Assembly (NCBI RefSeq): GCF_028868675.1
Contig: NZ_JAGWUA010000004.1
Location: 1 to 58,101, forward strand
Length of the DNA: 58,101 nucleotides
DNA from: Bradyrhizobium sp.
GTDB lineage: Bacteria > Pseudomonadota > Alphaproteobacteria > Rhizobiales > Xanthobacteraceae
Reading direction: 5' to 3'
Below the pieces are notes generated by a model. It saw nothing but the letters and a program-made list of their open reading frames with translations. It had not been told where the DNA came from and did no database searches. Both the position numbers and the translations under genes were made by a program. Below, piece by piece: positions 27,514-35,772 of the stretch (the stretch's first letter is position 1; each line of letters begins with the position of its first letter).

Positions 27514-27825
27514 CTATTCCTTGCCGAGCGCCGCCTGCAATTCGCTCAGCGCCTCCGCGAGCTGCTCGCGGTGCGCGATGTCATCCTTCGGAATCGCGGT
27601 CACGCTCGCCGCGAGTTCGCGCAGGATGCCGGCCAACAGGCCGAAGCTGATGTGCAGGTGCACCGATTTGCGCACCTCTTCCGCGCCGGGACGTGTCAGC
27701 ACCAGGGCAAAGCCGCTTCCGTCGAGATGGGCCTCAAACCGCGATGAATGCTCGAAGGTCCCGACATAGAACTTGTCGGGATATTCCAGCGCGACCTCTG
27801 CCTTGTCCGGGACCGGTTTTGACAT
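27514..27825 (-). CDS. Small conserved hypothetical protein
   Basis: 103 residues, beta-rich then helical, with no signal peptide or membrane helix (MSKPVPDKAEVALEYPDKFY). I do not recognise a named family. The first half contains EYPDKFYVGTFEHSSRFEAHLDGSG and a conserved-looking HLHISFGLLAGILREL. The last 40 residues are a polar helix (AHREQLAEALSELQAALG). Codon use matches its neighbours. It diverges from the Irr paralogue across a 254-bp gap that holds a FixK box, so it could also be oxygen-responsive. A coding call is favoured because start, composition and domain-like pattern are coherent. Confidence 0.65.
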   Translation of the reverse strand: MSKPVPDKAEVALEYPDKFYVGTFEHSSRFEAHLDGSGFALVLTRPGAEEVRKSVHLHISFGLLAGILRELAASVTAIPKDDIAHREQLAEALSELQAALGKE

Positions 27826-27954
27826 TGTTGTCCTCGTCGATATCGGTTCATTCTGGCAGCCGGCGAGACGTTCGACTTGCGATAGGTCAGAGACGGCAGG
27901 GCATCGACCGCCCTCAGGATGCGACCTCGCGGCGCGGGCCGTTCACGGCCAAAT

Positions 27955-27968
27955 TTGATCCGGATCAA
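27955..27968 (+). promoter_or_regulatory. FixK/FNR-type box upstream of the Irr paralogue
   Basis: TTGATCCGGATCAA is a perfect TTGAT-N4-ATCAA dyad, symmetric in its spacer as well. Placed at -41.5 it predicts a start near 28003, giving a leader of about 77 bases to the irr-like ATG at 28080. It could also act leftward on the small hypothetical gene. Confidence 0.75.
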
Positions 27969-27977
27969 AGCAGAATT

Positions 27978-28002
27978 GTTGCAATTGCGATCCGATTGCA
28001 AC
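27978..28002. promoter_or_regulatory. Dyad operator candidate overlapping the irr-like promoter
   Basis: GTTGCAAT (27978-27985) and ATTGCAAC (27995-28002) are perfect inverted arms separated by nine bases. The dyad lies just downstream of the FixK box and would overlap the -10 region and start point, a good place for a repressor. It does not match the ICE motif known for Irr. Confidence 0.45.
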
Positions 28003-28079
28003 GGGAGAACGTGAAGCGGGTCGATGTCGGCGCGCGGCCTGGTCGCTCCCGGTATCATCCAACCGTGAGACGCCCCGCG

Positions 28080-28574
28080 ATGGATATCCTCTCCAGCAAT
28101 GCCTTCGCCAACGAGCCAGGCGAGATCTTGGCCGACATCGCCGTCGGATCCCGGCGCGCGGACGACGGCATGGCACGCTGCGAGGAACTCCTACGCAGCG
28201 TCGCCTTGCGGCCGACCCGTCAGCGCCTGATGCTGGGTCACCTGCTCTTTTCAAATGGTCATCGCCACGTCACGGCGGAGGCGCTGTTCGACGAGGCGAT
28301 CGCCGCGAACATGCAGCTTTCGCTCGCGACCGTCTACAACACGCTGAACCAGCTCACCGAGGCCGGGCTGTTGCGCCGGGTCGCGGCCGACGGCATCAAG
28401 TCGTTCTTCGACACCGACACGTCGGTGCACCCGCATTTCTACCTCGAAGGCGAGGATATCCTGGTCGACATTCCCCAGGGACTGATGTTCGAGAAGATGC
28501 CGGACGCCCTGCCGGGCCATGACATCGCGCGCGTTGACGTCATCGTGCACATCCGTCGGAAGACGGCGCCTTAG
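28080..28574 (+). CDS. Irr-type Fur-family transcriptional regulator (paralogue without heme motif)
   Basis: 164 residues of the Fur superfamily, Irr branch. The winged helix is clear: VALRPTRQRLMLGHLLF, HVTAEALFDEA, then LSLATVYNTLNQLTEAGLLRRV. The dimer part has SFFDTDTSVHPHFYLEGED. Classical Bradyrhizobium Irr has an N-terminal heme regulatory Cys-Pro motif and a His triplet; here the N-terminus (MDILSSNAFANEPGEIL) has no such Cys-Pro, and the triplet reads HPH. So it is best seen as a second Irr whose heme response may differ. ATG 28080 is used; GTG 28065 is a possible in-frame start. A FixK box lies upstream and hemA is 5 kb away. Confidence 0.88.
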   Translation: MDILSSNAFANEPGEILADIAVGSRRADDGMARCEELLRSVALRPTRQRLMLGHLLFSNGHRHVTAEALFDEAIAANMQLSLATVYNTLNQLTEAGLLRRVAADGIKSFFDTDTSVHPHFYLEGEDILVDIPQGLMFEKMPDALPGHDIARVDVIVHIRRKTAP

Positions 28575-28594
28575 GTGGTGTGGACCCCTGGAAG

Positions 28595-29146
28595 TCAGCC
28601 CCGAGATCGCGGCAGCATGCGGACCAGGGTGCGGTCGCGCAGAACGTAGTGGTGAACCAGCGCGGCGGCGGCGTGCAGGCCGACGAGAATCAGAAGTCCG
28701 TTCGCGAGCGTCTCATGCACCTCCTTGACCGAGCGGGAGAAGCTGCGGTCGGCGGTCCAGGGTGAGGCGATCTCGAACAGGCCGAACACCGGCAGCGATT
28801 GGCCGCGGGCGAACTGGAGCACGATGCCGACGACCGGCGCGGCGATCAGCAGCGCATACATCAAATAATGTATCGCGTGGGCGGCCCGTTCGCTCCAGGG
28901 GCCGATCGAGGGGTCCTCCGGCGGCGGCGAATCGGCGAGGCGCCAGAACAGCCGCGCCGCGACCAGCACCACGATCGAAAGCCCGAGGAACATGTGGACG
29001 AGCTCGCCGGCCTCGCGCTGCGGGCCGCGCGGCAGAACGTCGCCGAACTGTCCGGTCAGCCACGCGCAAGCCACCAGCATCACGACGGCCCAGTGCAGGG
29101 TCATCGCAACGGCGCCATAGCCTTCCCGCGAATTGCGAATATGCAT
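28595..29146 (-). CDS. Cytochrome b561
   Basis: About 183 residues from ATG 29146 (MHIRNSREGYGAVAMTLHW). Four membrane helices carry the heme-ligand histidines in TLHWAVVMLV, ELVHMFLGLSIV, AHAIHYLMYALLI and VGLHAAAALVHHY. Prokaryotic cytochrome b561 proteins are di-heme quinol-linked electron carriers. In-frame ATGs at 29155 and 29179 would lengthen the N-terminus. A FixK-like site sits 36 bases upstream of 29146, so if it works class II on this strand the mRNA would be almost leaderless. It ends 20 bases from the irr-like stop, tail-to-tail. Confidence 0.88.
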   Translation of the reverse strand: MHIRNSREGYGAVAMTLHWAVVMLVACAWLTGQFGDVLPRGPQREAGELVHMFLGLSIVVLVAARLFWRLADSPPPEDPSIGPWSERAAHAIHYLMYALLIAAPVVGIVLQFARGQSLPVFGLFEIASPWTADRSFSRSVKEVHETLANGLLILVGLHAAAALVHHYVLRDRTLVRMLPRSRG

Positions 29147-29181
29147 GAAGACCATGTAGCACCGGCAGAAGGTCGTCACCT

Positions 29182-29195
29182 TTGATGCAGGTCAA
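29182..29195. promoter_or_regulatory. FixK/FNR-like box between cytochrome b561 and the MddA-like gene
   Basis: TTGATGCAGGTCAA is TTGAT-N4-GTCAA, one base off the perfect dyad and within the range of FixK2/NnrR-type sites. The 287 bases to its right up to the next gene hold no other gene I can support. It may act on b561 (minus), on the methyltransferase (plus) or on both. Confidence 0.55.
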
Positions 29196-29482
29196 GGGCC
29201 GGCTTGCGCTCGTCCAGCTCAGCCCCGCGCGGCGAAAACCTTCGAGATCGAAGCAACTCCTGCTCGGCCATCGCCGGCACGGCCGCGCCGTCGCACGAGA
29301 GCGCGAGCAGGTCGTCGTCGAGCGACCTGATTTTCAAGGCGAAATCGCACCGGCGTCATCTCAAGCAAAAATCATCGTCGCCTCAGGCGAAAATCAATCG
29401 GCCGTAAAAGCCACGGCCCGTCCCATCCGGCATGGTGCAGCGACGCAAGAAGTGGCGAACTCTCGGCATAACGGAGCTATCC

Positions 29483-30259
29483 ATGACCCAAATTCATACC
29501 ATCGGCCCGGATATTTCGGGCTCCAGAGTGTTCAAGATCATCGCATTTCTGTACGGAATTGCGGCCTATCTCGTGGCATTCGTGACCCTCCTCTACGCCA
29601 TCGGCTTCGTCATGGGCCTGGTGGTGCCGAAAAGCATCGATACCGGAGCCGATTCCTCCGCGATCGAGCCTCTCGTCGTCGACCTGCTGCTGATGGCGCT
29701 ATTTGCCGTTCAACACAGCGTGATGGCGCGTCAGCGCTTCAAGGCATGGTGGACGCAGTACGTCCCCAAGCCGGTGGAACGCAGCACCTACGTGCTGGCG
29801 GCTGCGCTGTCGCTCGCTCTCCTGTTCTGGCAGTGGCGTCCGATGCCGCAAGTCATATGGGAGGTCGAAGACCCCGATTTCGCGGTGACGATCGTCACGC
29901 TGTCCCTGGCGGGCTGGGCGCTGCTCTTCGCCAGCACGTTCATGATCAATCACTTCGAACTTTTCGGCCTGCACCAGGTCACCAACCATCTCATCGACAA
30001 GGAGCCGCCGGCGACGCAGTTCAGGACGCCGCTGGTCTACAAGTTCGTCCGGCATCCGATCTACCTCGGCCTGATCATCGCGTTCTGGGCGGCGCCGACC
30101 ATGACGGTGGGGCACCTGCTGTTCGCGTCGGTCACCACGGCCTACATCCTGCTCGGCATCGCCCTGGAGGAACGCGATCTCATCGCGGTGTTCGGCGACG
30201 AGTACCGGCAATACAAGGAGCGCGTCGCGATGCTCGTTCCCTGGCGCAAGTCGGTTTGA
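29483..30259 (+). CDS. MddA/NnrU-like integral membrane methyltransferase
   Basis: 258 residues with five to six membrane helices. The SAM-binding C-terminal signature of the isoprenylcysteine/phospholipid methyltransferase group is present: YKFVRHPIYLGLIIAFW followed by GIALEERDLIAVFGDEYRQY. The upstream segment MINHFELFGLHQV is typical of the NnrU/MddA family. Methanethiol S-methyltransferase (MddA, making dimethyl sulfide) has been described in Bradyrhizobium, and this protein resembles it; a NnrU-type role linked to denitrification is the alternative. The ATG at 29483 has the ribosome site CGGAGC. A FixK-like box lies about 290 bases upstream. Confidence 0.78.
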   Translation: MTQIHTIGPDISGSRVFKIIAFLYGIAAYLVAFVTLLYAIGFVMGLVVPKSIDTGADSSAIEPLVVDLLLMALFAVQHSVMARQRFKAWWTQYVPKPVERSTYVLAAALSLALLFWQWRPMPQVIWEVEDPDFAVTIVTLSLAGWALLFASTFMINHFELFGLHQVTNHLIDKEPPATQFRTPLVYKFVRHPIYLGLIIAFWAAPTMTVGHLLFASVTTAYILLGIALEERDLIAVFGDEYRQYKERVAMLVPWRKSV

Positions 30260-30383
30260 GACTGCCGCCGGCACCCTCGCGCGCAGGGTTGCGAGGGGCC
30301 GGCGGCGTTCGCCTCTTCTTCAAGTCACCGGCGGCAGCGACGAGACGGTTGCGGAGTAGTCCATCGTATGGCGCTGAACTCGC

Positions 30384-31946
30384 CTACCTCATCCCCGCGC
30401 GCCGCAATCCCTCGAGATAGTGCTCGCGATCGGCCGCCCGCTTCATCGGCAGTTCCTTGGTGATCCAGGCCAGCGAGATGTTCGGCTGGGCCCGGTGCAA
30501 TCCCGCAAGCGCGGTCGCCGCCAGCAATCGATCGCCCGACATGCCGGCGGCTGCCGCGAGCACGCGATGGGCGCCGACGAAATCGCTCCGCAGCCGCAGC
30601 GATTCGCGCGCCAGCCGGATTGCCTCCTGATAGTTGCGACCGATGAATTGCGCATAGGCGGCAACGCCGCAAAAGATCGCCGCGAACGGATCGCGCGGGC
30701 TGAGCCGCAGGGCACGGCGCGCGGCCGCGTCGCCGTCCTGCCAGCGGCCCGAATAGCACAGCGTCACGCCGTAGAAGGCGTGCCCCAGCGCGAAATTCGG
30801 ATTGAGCCGGAGCGCCAGTTCGAACTCGGCCACCGCGTCGTCGAAACGACGCTGGAACAGATAGGTGTAGGCGAGGCCGTGATGGGCCCAGGCGTCCTCT
30901 CGATCGGCCTCGACCGCCGCCAGCGCCGCGCGCTCGGCGACCGGCACCGCGGTCGTCATGCTGGCCCATCCCATATGGGCGCCGGAGATGTGGCTGGTCG
31001 CCAGCAGGCCCAGCGCCTTGCCGTAGGCCGGATCGATCGCGATCGCCTTTTCGAGCAGCGTCTGGGCCGCCAGATTGTCCTGCGGCGTGATCCGCCAATA
31101 ATGCGACAGCGCGCGCATCACGAGGTCCCAGGCGTCGAGGCTGCCCGGCGGCTTCTGCTGGGCACGAAAACTCTCGGCGGCGTAGAGCTTCGGCTCGATC
31201 GCCGCGACGATCGCCTCGGTGATCTCGTCCTGCACGGCGAACACGTCGGCGAGATCGCGATCATAGCGCTCGGCCCAGAGATGGCTGCCCGAAGAGGTGT
31301 CGTTGAGTTGGGCGGAGATACGGACCCGCTCGCCGCTCCGGCGCACGCTGCCCTCGAGCACGTAGCGCACGCCGAGGTCGCGCGCGATCTCGCCGATGTG
31401 CACGGCCCGGCCCTTGTAGACGAAGGACGAGTTGCGCGCGATGACGAAGAACCAGCGCAACCTGGATAGCGCCGTGATGATGTCTTCGCTGATGCCGTCG
31501 GAAAAATATTCCTGGTCGCGGTCACCGCTCATGTTGGTGAAGGGCAGGACCGCGATCGCCGGCCGGTCGGGCAGGGCCAGAGCGGCGTGAAACTCGCCGT
31601 TCTGCGCGGTCGGTTCCGCCGGCACGGAATGGCCGGGCCGCGTCTCGACCTCGCCGACGAAGCGAAAGCCCTTCCGCGCGATGGTGCGGATCAGGGCCTG
31701 ATCTGCGCCGCTGTCGCCGACTGCCCGGCGCGCCGCATTGATCCGGCTGGTGAGGGTGGACTCCGAGACGGACCGCCCGTGCCAGATCTTGTCGATCAGT
31801 TCATCCTTGGTCACCACCCGATCGCGATTCTCCATCAGGTGAACGACGAGGTCGAACACCTGGGGCTCGACGGAAATGGGAACCTGTTCGCGGCTCAGCT
31901 CGCGCCTGTCGGTATCAAGCAGATGATCCGTAAACAGAAACTGCAC
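30384..31946 (-). CDS. Winged-helix regulator fused to TolB-like and TPR domains
   Basis: About 520 residues from GTG 31946. Domains in order: an OmpR/CadC-type winged helix (residues 1-100, with VEPQVFDLVVHLMENRDRVV, TLTSRINAARRAVGD and RTIARKGFRFVGEV); a TolB-N-like domain (about 130-265, PAIAVLPFTNMSGDRDQEYF, SDGISEDIITALSRL, YVLEGSVRR); and TPR-like helices to the end. There is no receiver and no membrane helix, so unlike CadC it is cytosolic. These proteins are often misnamed adenylate cyclases in rhizobial genomes; no cyclase domain is present here. The frame is open further upstream to 32108, but the domain begins at the chosen start. Signal and targets are unknown. Confidence 0.85.
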   Translation of the reverse strand: MQFLFTDHLLDTDRRELSREQVPISVEPQVFDLVVHLMENRDRVVTKDELIDKIWHGRSVSESTLTSRINAARRAVGDSGADQALIRTIARKGFRFVGEVETRPGHSVPAEPTAQNGEFHAALALPDRPAIAVLPFTNMSGDRDQEYFSDGISEDIITALSRLRWFFVIARNSSFVYKGRAVHIGEIARDLGVRYVLEGSVRRSGERVRISAQLNDTSSGSHLWAERYDRDLADVFAVQDEITEAIVAAIEPKLYAAESFRAQQKPPGSLDAWDLVMRALSHYWRITPQDNLAAQTLLEKAIAIDPAYGKALGLLATSHISGAHMGWASMTTAVPVAERAALAAVEADREDAWAHHGLAYTYLFQRRFDDAVAEFELALRLNPNFALGHAFYGVTLCYSGRWQDGDAAARRALRLSPRDPFAAIFCGVAAYAQFIGRNYQEAIRLARESLRLRSDFVGAHRVLAAAAGMSGDRLLAATALAGLHRAQPNISLAWITKELPMKRAADREHYLEGLRRAGMR

Positions 31947-32285
31947 TTCGGAACTCTGACCTCGCGAGACGATCGAGCGGAAGAAAAGGCAAAATGAATT
32001 GGTGCGATATGTCTTTGAGTCCGCCGACCGGCATCCTTGGTTCAACGTCACCGCCGCCGTTGCTCTGACGGCAAGGGATGCCAGCCATGTCATTTGCAGC
32101 AGAGACAAGGACAGCGAGCGGTGTGAGCCGCGTCAACGCCGGGAAATGAGCCAAGGCCGCCGAACACGTGATGCTCCGTCGAGCCGGAGCATGACAGCGG
32201 TGTGGATGGTTGATAGTCGTTGCCCGGCCAACGATCCGGCGTAAGCTGACCCTTGCGTCCACCCCAAGCAAAGACCTCCCCGCCC

Positions 32286-33647
32286 ATGCCCGTCTTTTCC
32301 GCCTCCACGACCGTGCTCGATTCGATCCTGTTCCGCGACGCCTTCGGCACGCCGCGGATGCGGGAGGTGTTTTCGGACTTCGCGCTGATCTCGCGCTATG
32401 CAGAGGTCGAGGTCGCGCTGGCGAAGGCCGAGGCGCGATGTGGAGTGATCCCGCAGGAGGCCGCCGACGCGATCGCCGCGCGCACCGACGTCGCGGCGCT
32501 CGATTTCGACCTGCTGCGCCGGGAGACCGACATCGTCGGCTATCCGATCCTGCCGCTGGTGCATCAGATGGTGAAGCAGTGCGGCGAGGCCGGCCGCTAC
32601 GTGCATTGGGGCGCAACCACGCAGGACATCATGGATACCGCGGTGGTGCTGCAGTTGCGCGACGGGCTGAAGATCATCGAGCAGGACATCGCCGAGTTGC
32701 GCGACATCCTCGCAAGGCTGTCGAAGCGATACAGGGACACGCCGATGGCCGGCCGCACCCATCTGCAGCAGGCTCTGCCGGTGACCTTCGGCTACAAGAC
32801 CGCGATCTGGCTCGCCATGTTCGATCGTCACGACGAACGTCTCGGCCAGTTGAAGCCGCGCGTGCTGGTCGGCCAGTTCGCCGGCGCCGCGGGCACCCTG
32901 GCCTCGCTCGGCGACAGGGGATTCGAGGTGCAGCAGGCACTGTGCGAGGAATTGAAGCTCGCCGTCCCCGTCTCCACCTGGCATGTCGCACGCGACGGCC
33001 TCGCGGAGACCGTGAATTTCCTCGCGCTGGTCACGGGCTCGCTCGGCAAGATCGCGCTCGACATCATGATGATGGCCTCGACCGAATTCGCCGAGGTCTA
33101 CGAACCGTTCGTGAAGGGGCGCGGCGCCTCCTCGACGATGCCCCAGAAGCGCAACCCGATCTCGTCCGAGTTGATGCTCGCCGCATCCAAGGCCGTCCGC
33201 CAGCACGCCGGCCTCATGCTCGATGCCATGGTGCAGGATTTCGAGCGCGCCACCGGGCCCTGGCACGCCGAGTGGATGGCGATTCCGGAAAGCTTCGTGC
33301 TCGCCGCGGGCGCGTTGCATCAGGCGAAATTCGCGCTCGCGGGCCTGATCGTGGACGAGAGGAAGATGGACGAGAATCTCGCCATCAGCCGCGGCCTGAT
33401 CGTGGCGGAAGCCGTCATGATGGGGCTCGCGCCGCAGATCGGCCGGCAGGAGGCTCATGACGTGGTCTACGACGCCTGCCGGCTCGCCAACGAAAAAGGT
33501 CTGGCGCTCGCGGAGGCGCTGCTCGCCGATCCGCGTGTGTCTGACAGGATCGATCGCGCCACGATCGAGGCTCTGACCTCACCGAAAAACTACCTTGGCC
33601 TCGCGCCGGCCATGGTCGACCGGGTGCTCGGTTCGGTGGCGCGCTGA
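32286..33647 (+). CDS. Fumarase/aspartase superfamily lyase (PurB/PcaB-like)
   Basis: 453 residues. The superfamily signature loop is GASSTMPQKRNP, with the catalytic Ser in SS. The other two active-site regions are HWGATTQDIMDTAVVLQL and GRTHLQQALPVTFG. The family covers adenylosuccinate lyase and 3-carboxy-cis,cis-muconate cycloisomerase; the sequence resembles the latter, but no other pca or pur gene is near, so the substrate is not assigned. ATG 32286 (MPVFSASTTVLDSILF) is used; the frame is open from 32253. Next on the strand is an M29 aminopeptidase. Confidence 0.85.
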   Translation: MPVFSASTTVLDSILFRDAFGTPRMREVFSDFALISRYAEVEVALAKAEARCGVIPQEAADAIAARTDVAALDFDLLRRETDIVGYPILPLVHQMVKQCGEAGRYVHWGATTQDIMDTAVVLQLRDGLKIIEQDIAELRDILARLSKRYRDTPMAGRTHLQQALPVTFGYKTAIWLAMFDRHDERLGQLKPRVLVGQFAGAAGTLASLGDRGFEVQQALCEELKLAVPVSTWHVARDGLAETVNFLALVTGSLGKIALDIMMMASTEFAEVYEPFVKGRGASSTMPQKRNPISSELMLAASKAVRQHAGLMLDAMVQDFERATGPWHAEWMAIPESFVLAAGALHQAKFALAGLIVDERKMDENLAISRGLIVAEAVMMGLAPQIGRQEAHDVVYDACRLANEKGLALAEALLADPRVSDRIDRATIEALTSPKNYLGLAPAMVDRVLGSVAR

Positions 33648-33748
33648 AAACCCGATTGCGTGAAATTGCGCATCTCGCAGGAGGCGCGCGCACTTGCGCC
33701 TCGCGATGCCAGACTTAGATGTGAGACAGTTTTCGCAAAGGATCCCGC

Positions 33749-35008
33749 ATGACCGAACAGCGCAATTCCACTGCTCCCGTCGATCCCGTGAAGCTCGACC
33801 GGCTGGCCGAGGTGGCGGTGAAGGTCGGGCTGGGCCTGCGGCCGGGACAGGATGTCCTCCTGACGGCGCCGGCCGTGGCGCTGCCGCTGGTGCGGCGGAT
33901 CGCCGTGCACGCCTACAAGGCGGGTGCCAACCTGGTGACGCCGATCCTGTCGGATGAGGAAGTGACGTTGTCGCGCTACCGCTTCGGGCGGGATGCCAGT
34001 TTCGACCGTGCCGCAGGCTGGCTTTACGAAGGCATGGCGAAGGCATTCTCCGAAAATACCGCGCGGCTTGCCATCGTCGGCGACGATCCGATGCTGCTGT
34101 CCGGCGAAGACCCCGCCAAGGTCGCGCGCGCCAGCAAGGCCAATTCGATGGCCTATCAGCCGGCGCTGGAGAAGATCGTCAATTTCGACACCAACTGGAA
34201 CATCGTCGCCTATCCGAGCCCGTCCTGGGCCAGGCAGGTGTTTCCGAACGAGCCGGAGGAGGTCGCGGTCGGCAAGCTGGCAGACGCCATCTTCGCCGCC
34301 TCCCGCGTCGACCGCGTGGATGCGACCGCCAACTGGACCGCGCACAATGCCGTGCTGCGCGAGCGCACCGACTGGCTCAACGGCAAACGCTTCCGCGCGC
34401 TTCAATACAGCGGGCCCGGCACCGACCTCACCATCGGTCTCGCGGACGGCCATGAATGGGAGGGCGGCGCGTCGGTCTCCAAGAATGGCATCAGCTGCAA
34501 CGCCAACATTCCGACGGAAGAGGTTTTCACCACGCCGCATTGCCGGCGTGTCTACGGCCATGTCGTGAGTTCGAAGCCGCTATCGTACCAGGGCACGCTG
34601 ATCGACGACATCGCGGTGCGTTTCGAGGACGGCCGCATCGTCGATGCCAGGGCCTCGCGCGGCGCCGAAGTGCTGAACAAGGTGCTCGACACCGACGAGG
34701 GCGCCCGCCGTCTCGGCGAAGTGGCGCTGGTGCCGCATTCCTCGCCGATCTCGCAGAGCGGCCTGTTGTTCTTCAACACCCTGTTCGACGAGAACGCGGC
34801 TTCCCACATCGCGCTCGGCCAGTGCTACTCCAAGTGCTTCGTCAACGGCGCAAAGCTCACGCCGCAGCAGATCGCCGCGCAAGGCGGCAACCAGAGCCTG
34901 ATCCACATCGATTGGATGATCGGCTCCGCCGAGACCGATATCGACGGCATCCTGGAAGATGGCAGCAAGGTGCCCGTGTTCCGCAAGGGCGAGTGGGCGC
35001 GAAGCTGA
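33749..35008 (+). CDS. M29 family aminopeptidase
   Basis: 419 residues of the thermophilic aminopeptidase (AmpS/PepT) family, cytosolic di-metal exopeptidases. The metal-site region in the C-terminal half is present: VPHSSPISQSGLLFFNTLFDENAASHIALG and, near the end, SLIHIDWMIGSAETDIDG. The N-terminal half has GLGLRPGQDVLLTAP. Length is normal and no signal peptide is seen. The start ATG at 33749 has AAAGGA upstream. It follows the lyase by 101 bases and may be co-transcribed with it. Confidence 0.93.
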   Translation: MTEQRNSTAPVDPVKLDRLAEVAVKVGLGLRPGQDVLLTAPAVALPLVRRIAVHAYKAGANLVTPILSDEEVTLSRYRFGRDASFDRAAGWLYEGMAKAFSENTARLAIVGDDPMLLSGEDPAKVARASKANSMAYQPALEKIVNFDTNWNIVAYPSPSWARQVFPNEPEEVAVGKLADAIFAASRVDRVDATANWTAHNAVLRERTDWLNGKRFRALQYSGPGTDLTIGLADGHEWEGGASVSKNGISCNANIPTEEVFTTPHCRRVYGHVVSSKPLSYQGTLIDDIAVRFEDGRIVDARASRGAEVLNKVLDTDEGARRLGEVALVPHSSPISQSGLLFFNTLFDENAASHIALGQCYSKCFVNGAKLTPQQIAAQGGNQSLIHIDWMIGSAETDIDGILEDGSKVPVFRKGEWARS

Positions 35009-35250
35009 AGCGGCCGGATCGAGCGGGGCCCGAACCGGCGCATTTTGTCGCACCCCGGAAGGGATGGATTCGCATGCATGAATCTGCAGGCAAATCGTCG
35101 CGTTAGGGATGTCGGACCTGCAACTTGCGGCTGATTGTCCACGCCCGCGTAAGGAAGAATTAAAAGACCGCTACTAGCGTCACCCGCATTGTTCCGGAGG
35201 CCCGTCGCGGGGCTGGCCTTTAACGCTTTGTTCAATGCTCGAGGTGACCG

Positions 35251-35706
35251 ATGTCGCGTGCGCTTATCGAAACCGGCTCTACCAGTGTGGATCTCAAGCC
35301 GGCACCGATCGAGCCCTCCTGGATCATCGAAGGCAATCCGGAAGCCCGTTCCTGCGCGCTGTCCACCAGCGACGACGGCACCGCCACGACGCTGATCTGG
35401 CATTGCACCGAAGGCAAGTTCAACTGGTACTATGATTTCGACGAGACGATCATGATCCTGGAAGGATCGATCGTTCTCGAAAGCGACGGCATGCCGCCCA
35501 AGCGCTACGGCGTCGGCGACGTGATCTTCTTCCGCGACGGCGCCCACGCCAAATGGCACGTCGAGGGTCACGTCAAGAAGATCGCCTTCTGCCGCAAGAC
35601 CAATCCGGTGCTGATCGGCTTCATGGTCCGCGTCCTCAACAAGCTGAAGCGGATGTTCCTGGCCCCCGGAGAGCGCCGCTCCGCGAGCCTCGTGGGCGCC
35701 GGCTAG
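35251..35706 (+). CDS. Cupin-domain protein (DUF861 type)
   Basis: 151 residues, a single cupin. The two conserved motifs are WYYDFDETIMILEGSIVLESD and GVGDVIFFRDGAHAKWHVEG, which fit the DUF861/ureidoglycine-aminohydrolase-like cupins. A typical cupin His is replaced in the first motif (DFDET), so metal binding is uncertain. A C-terminal amphipathic basic segment (RVLNKLKRMFLAPGERR) is unusual for cupins and may bind a membrane or a partner. The start has GAGGTG just upstream. It is followed by a terminator-like hairpin. Confidence 0.88.
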   Translation: MSRALIETGSTSVDLKPAPIEPSWIIEGNPEARSCALSTSDDGTATTLIWHCTEGKFNWYYDFDETIMILEGSIVLESDGMPPKRYGVGDVIFFRDGAHAKWHVEGHVKKIAFCRKTNPVLIGFMVRVLNKLKRMFLAPGERRSASLVGAG

Positions 35707-35733
35707 ACGAGTTCAAAGCGCTTCCCAGCGCAG

Positions 35734-35767
35734 GAGAGGGGTCGGGACGGACGTTCCGGCCCCTCTC
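35734..35767. terminator. Bidirectional terminator hairpin
   Basis: GAGAGGGGTCGG (35734-35745) pairs with CCGGCCCCTCTC (35756-35767), with one G-T pair. The short tails on both sides are T-poor. It sits between the convergent cupin and amidohydrolase genes. Confidence 0.6.
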
Positions 35768-35772
35768 TTCGT

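Noticed and set aside
27693..28079. Upstream in-frame extension of the irr-like gene
   Set aside because: The extension has no Fur-family similarity and overlaps the FixK box and an antisense gene; ATG 28080 (or GTG 28065) is preferred.
30384..31946. Adenylate cyclase, the label often given to this type of protein in rhizobial genomes
   Set aside because: No cyclase catalytic domain is present; only winged-helix, TolB-like and TPR-like segments are seen.
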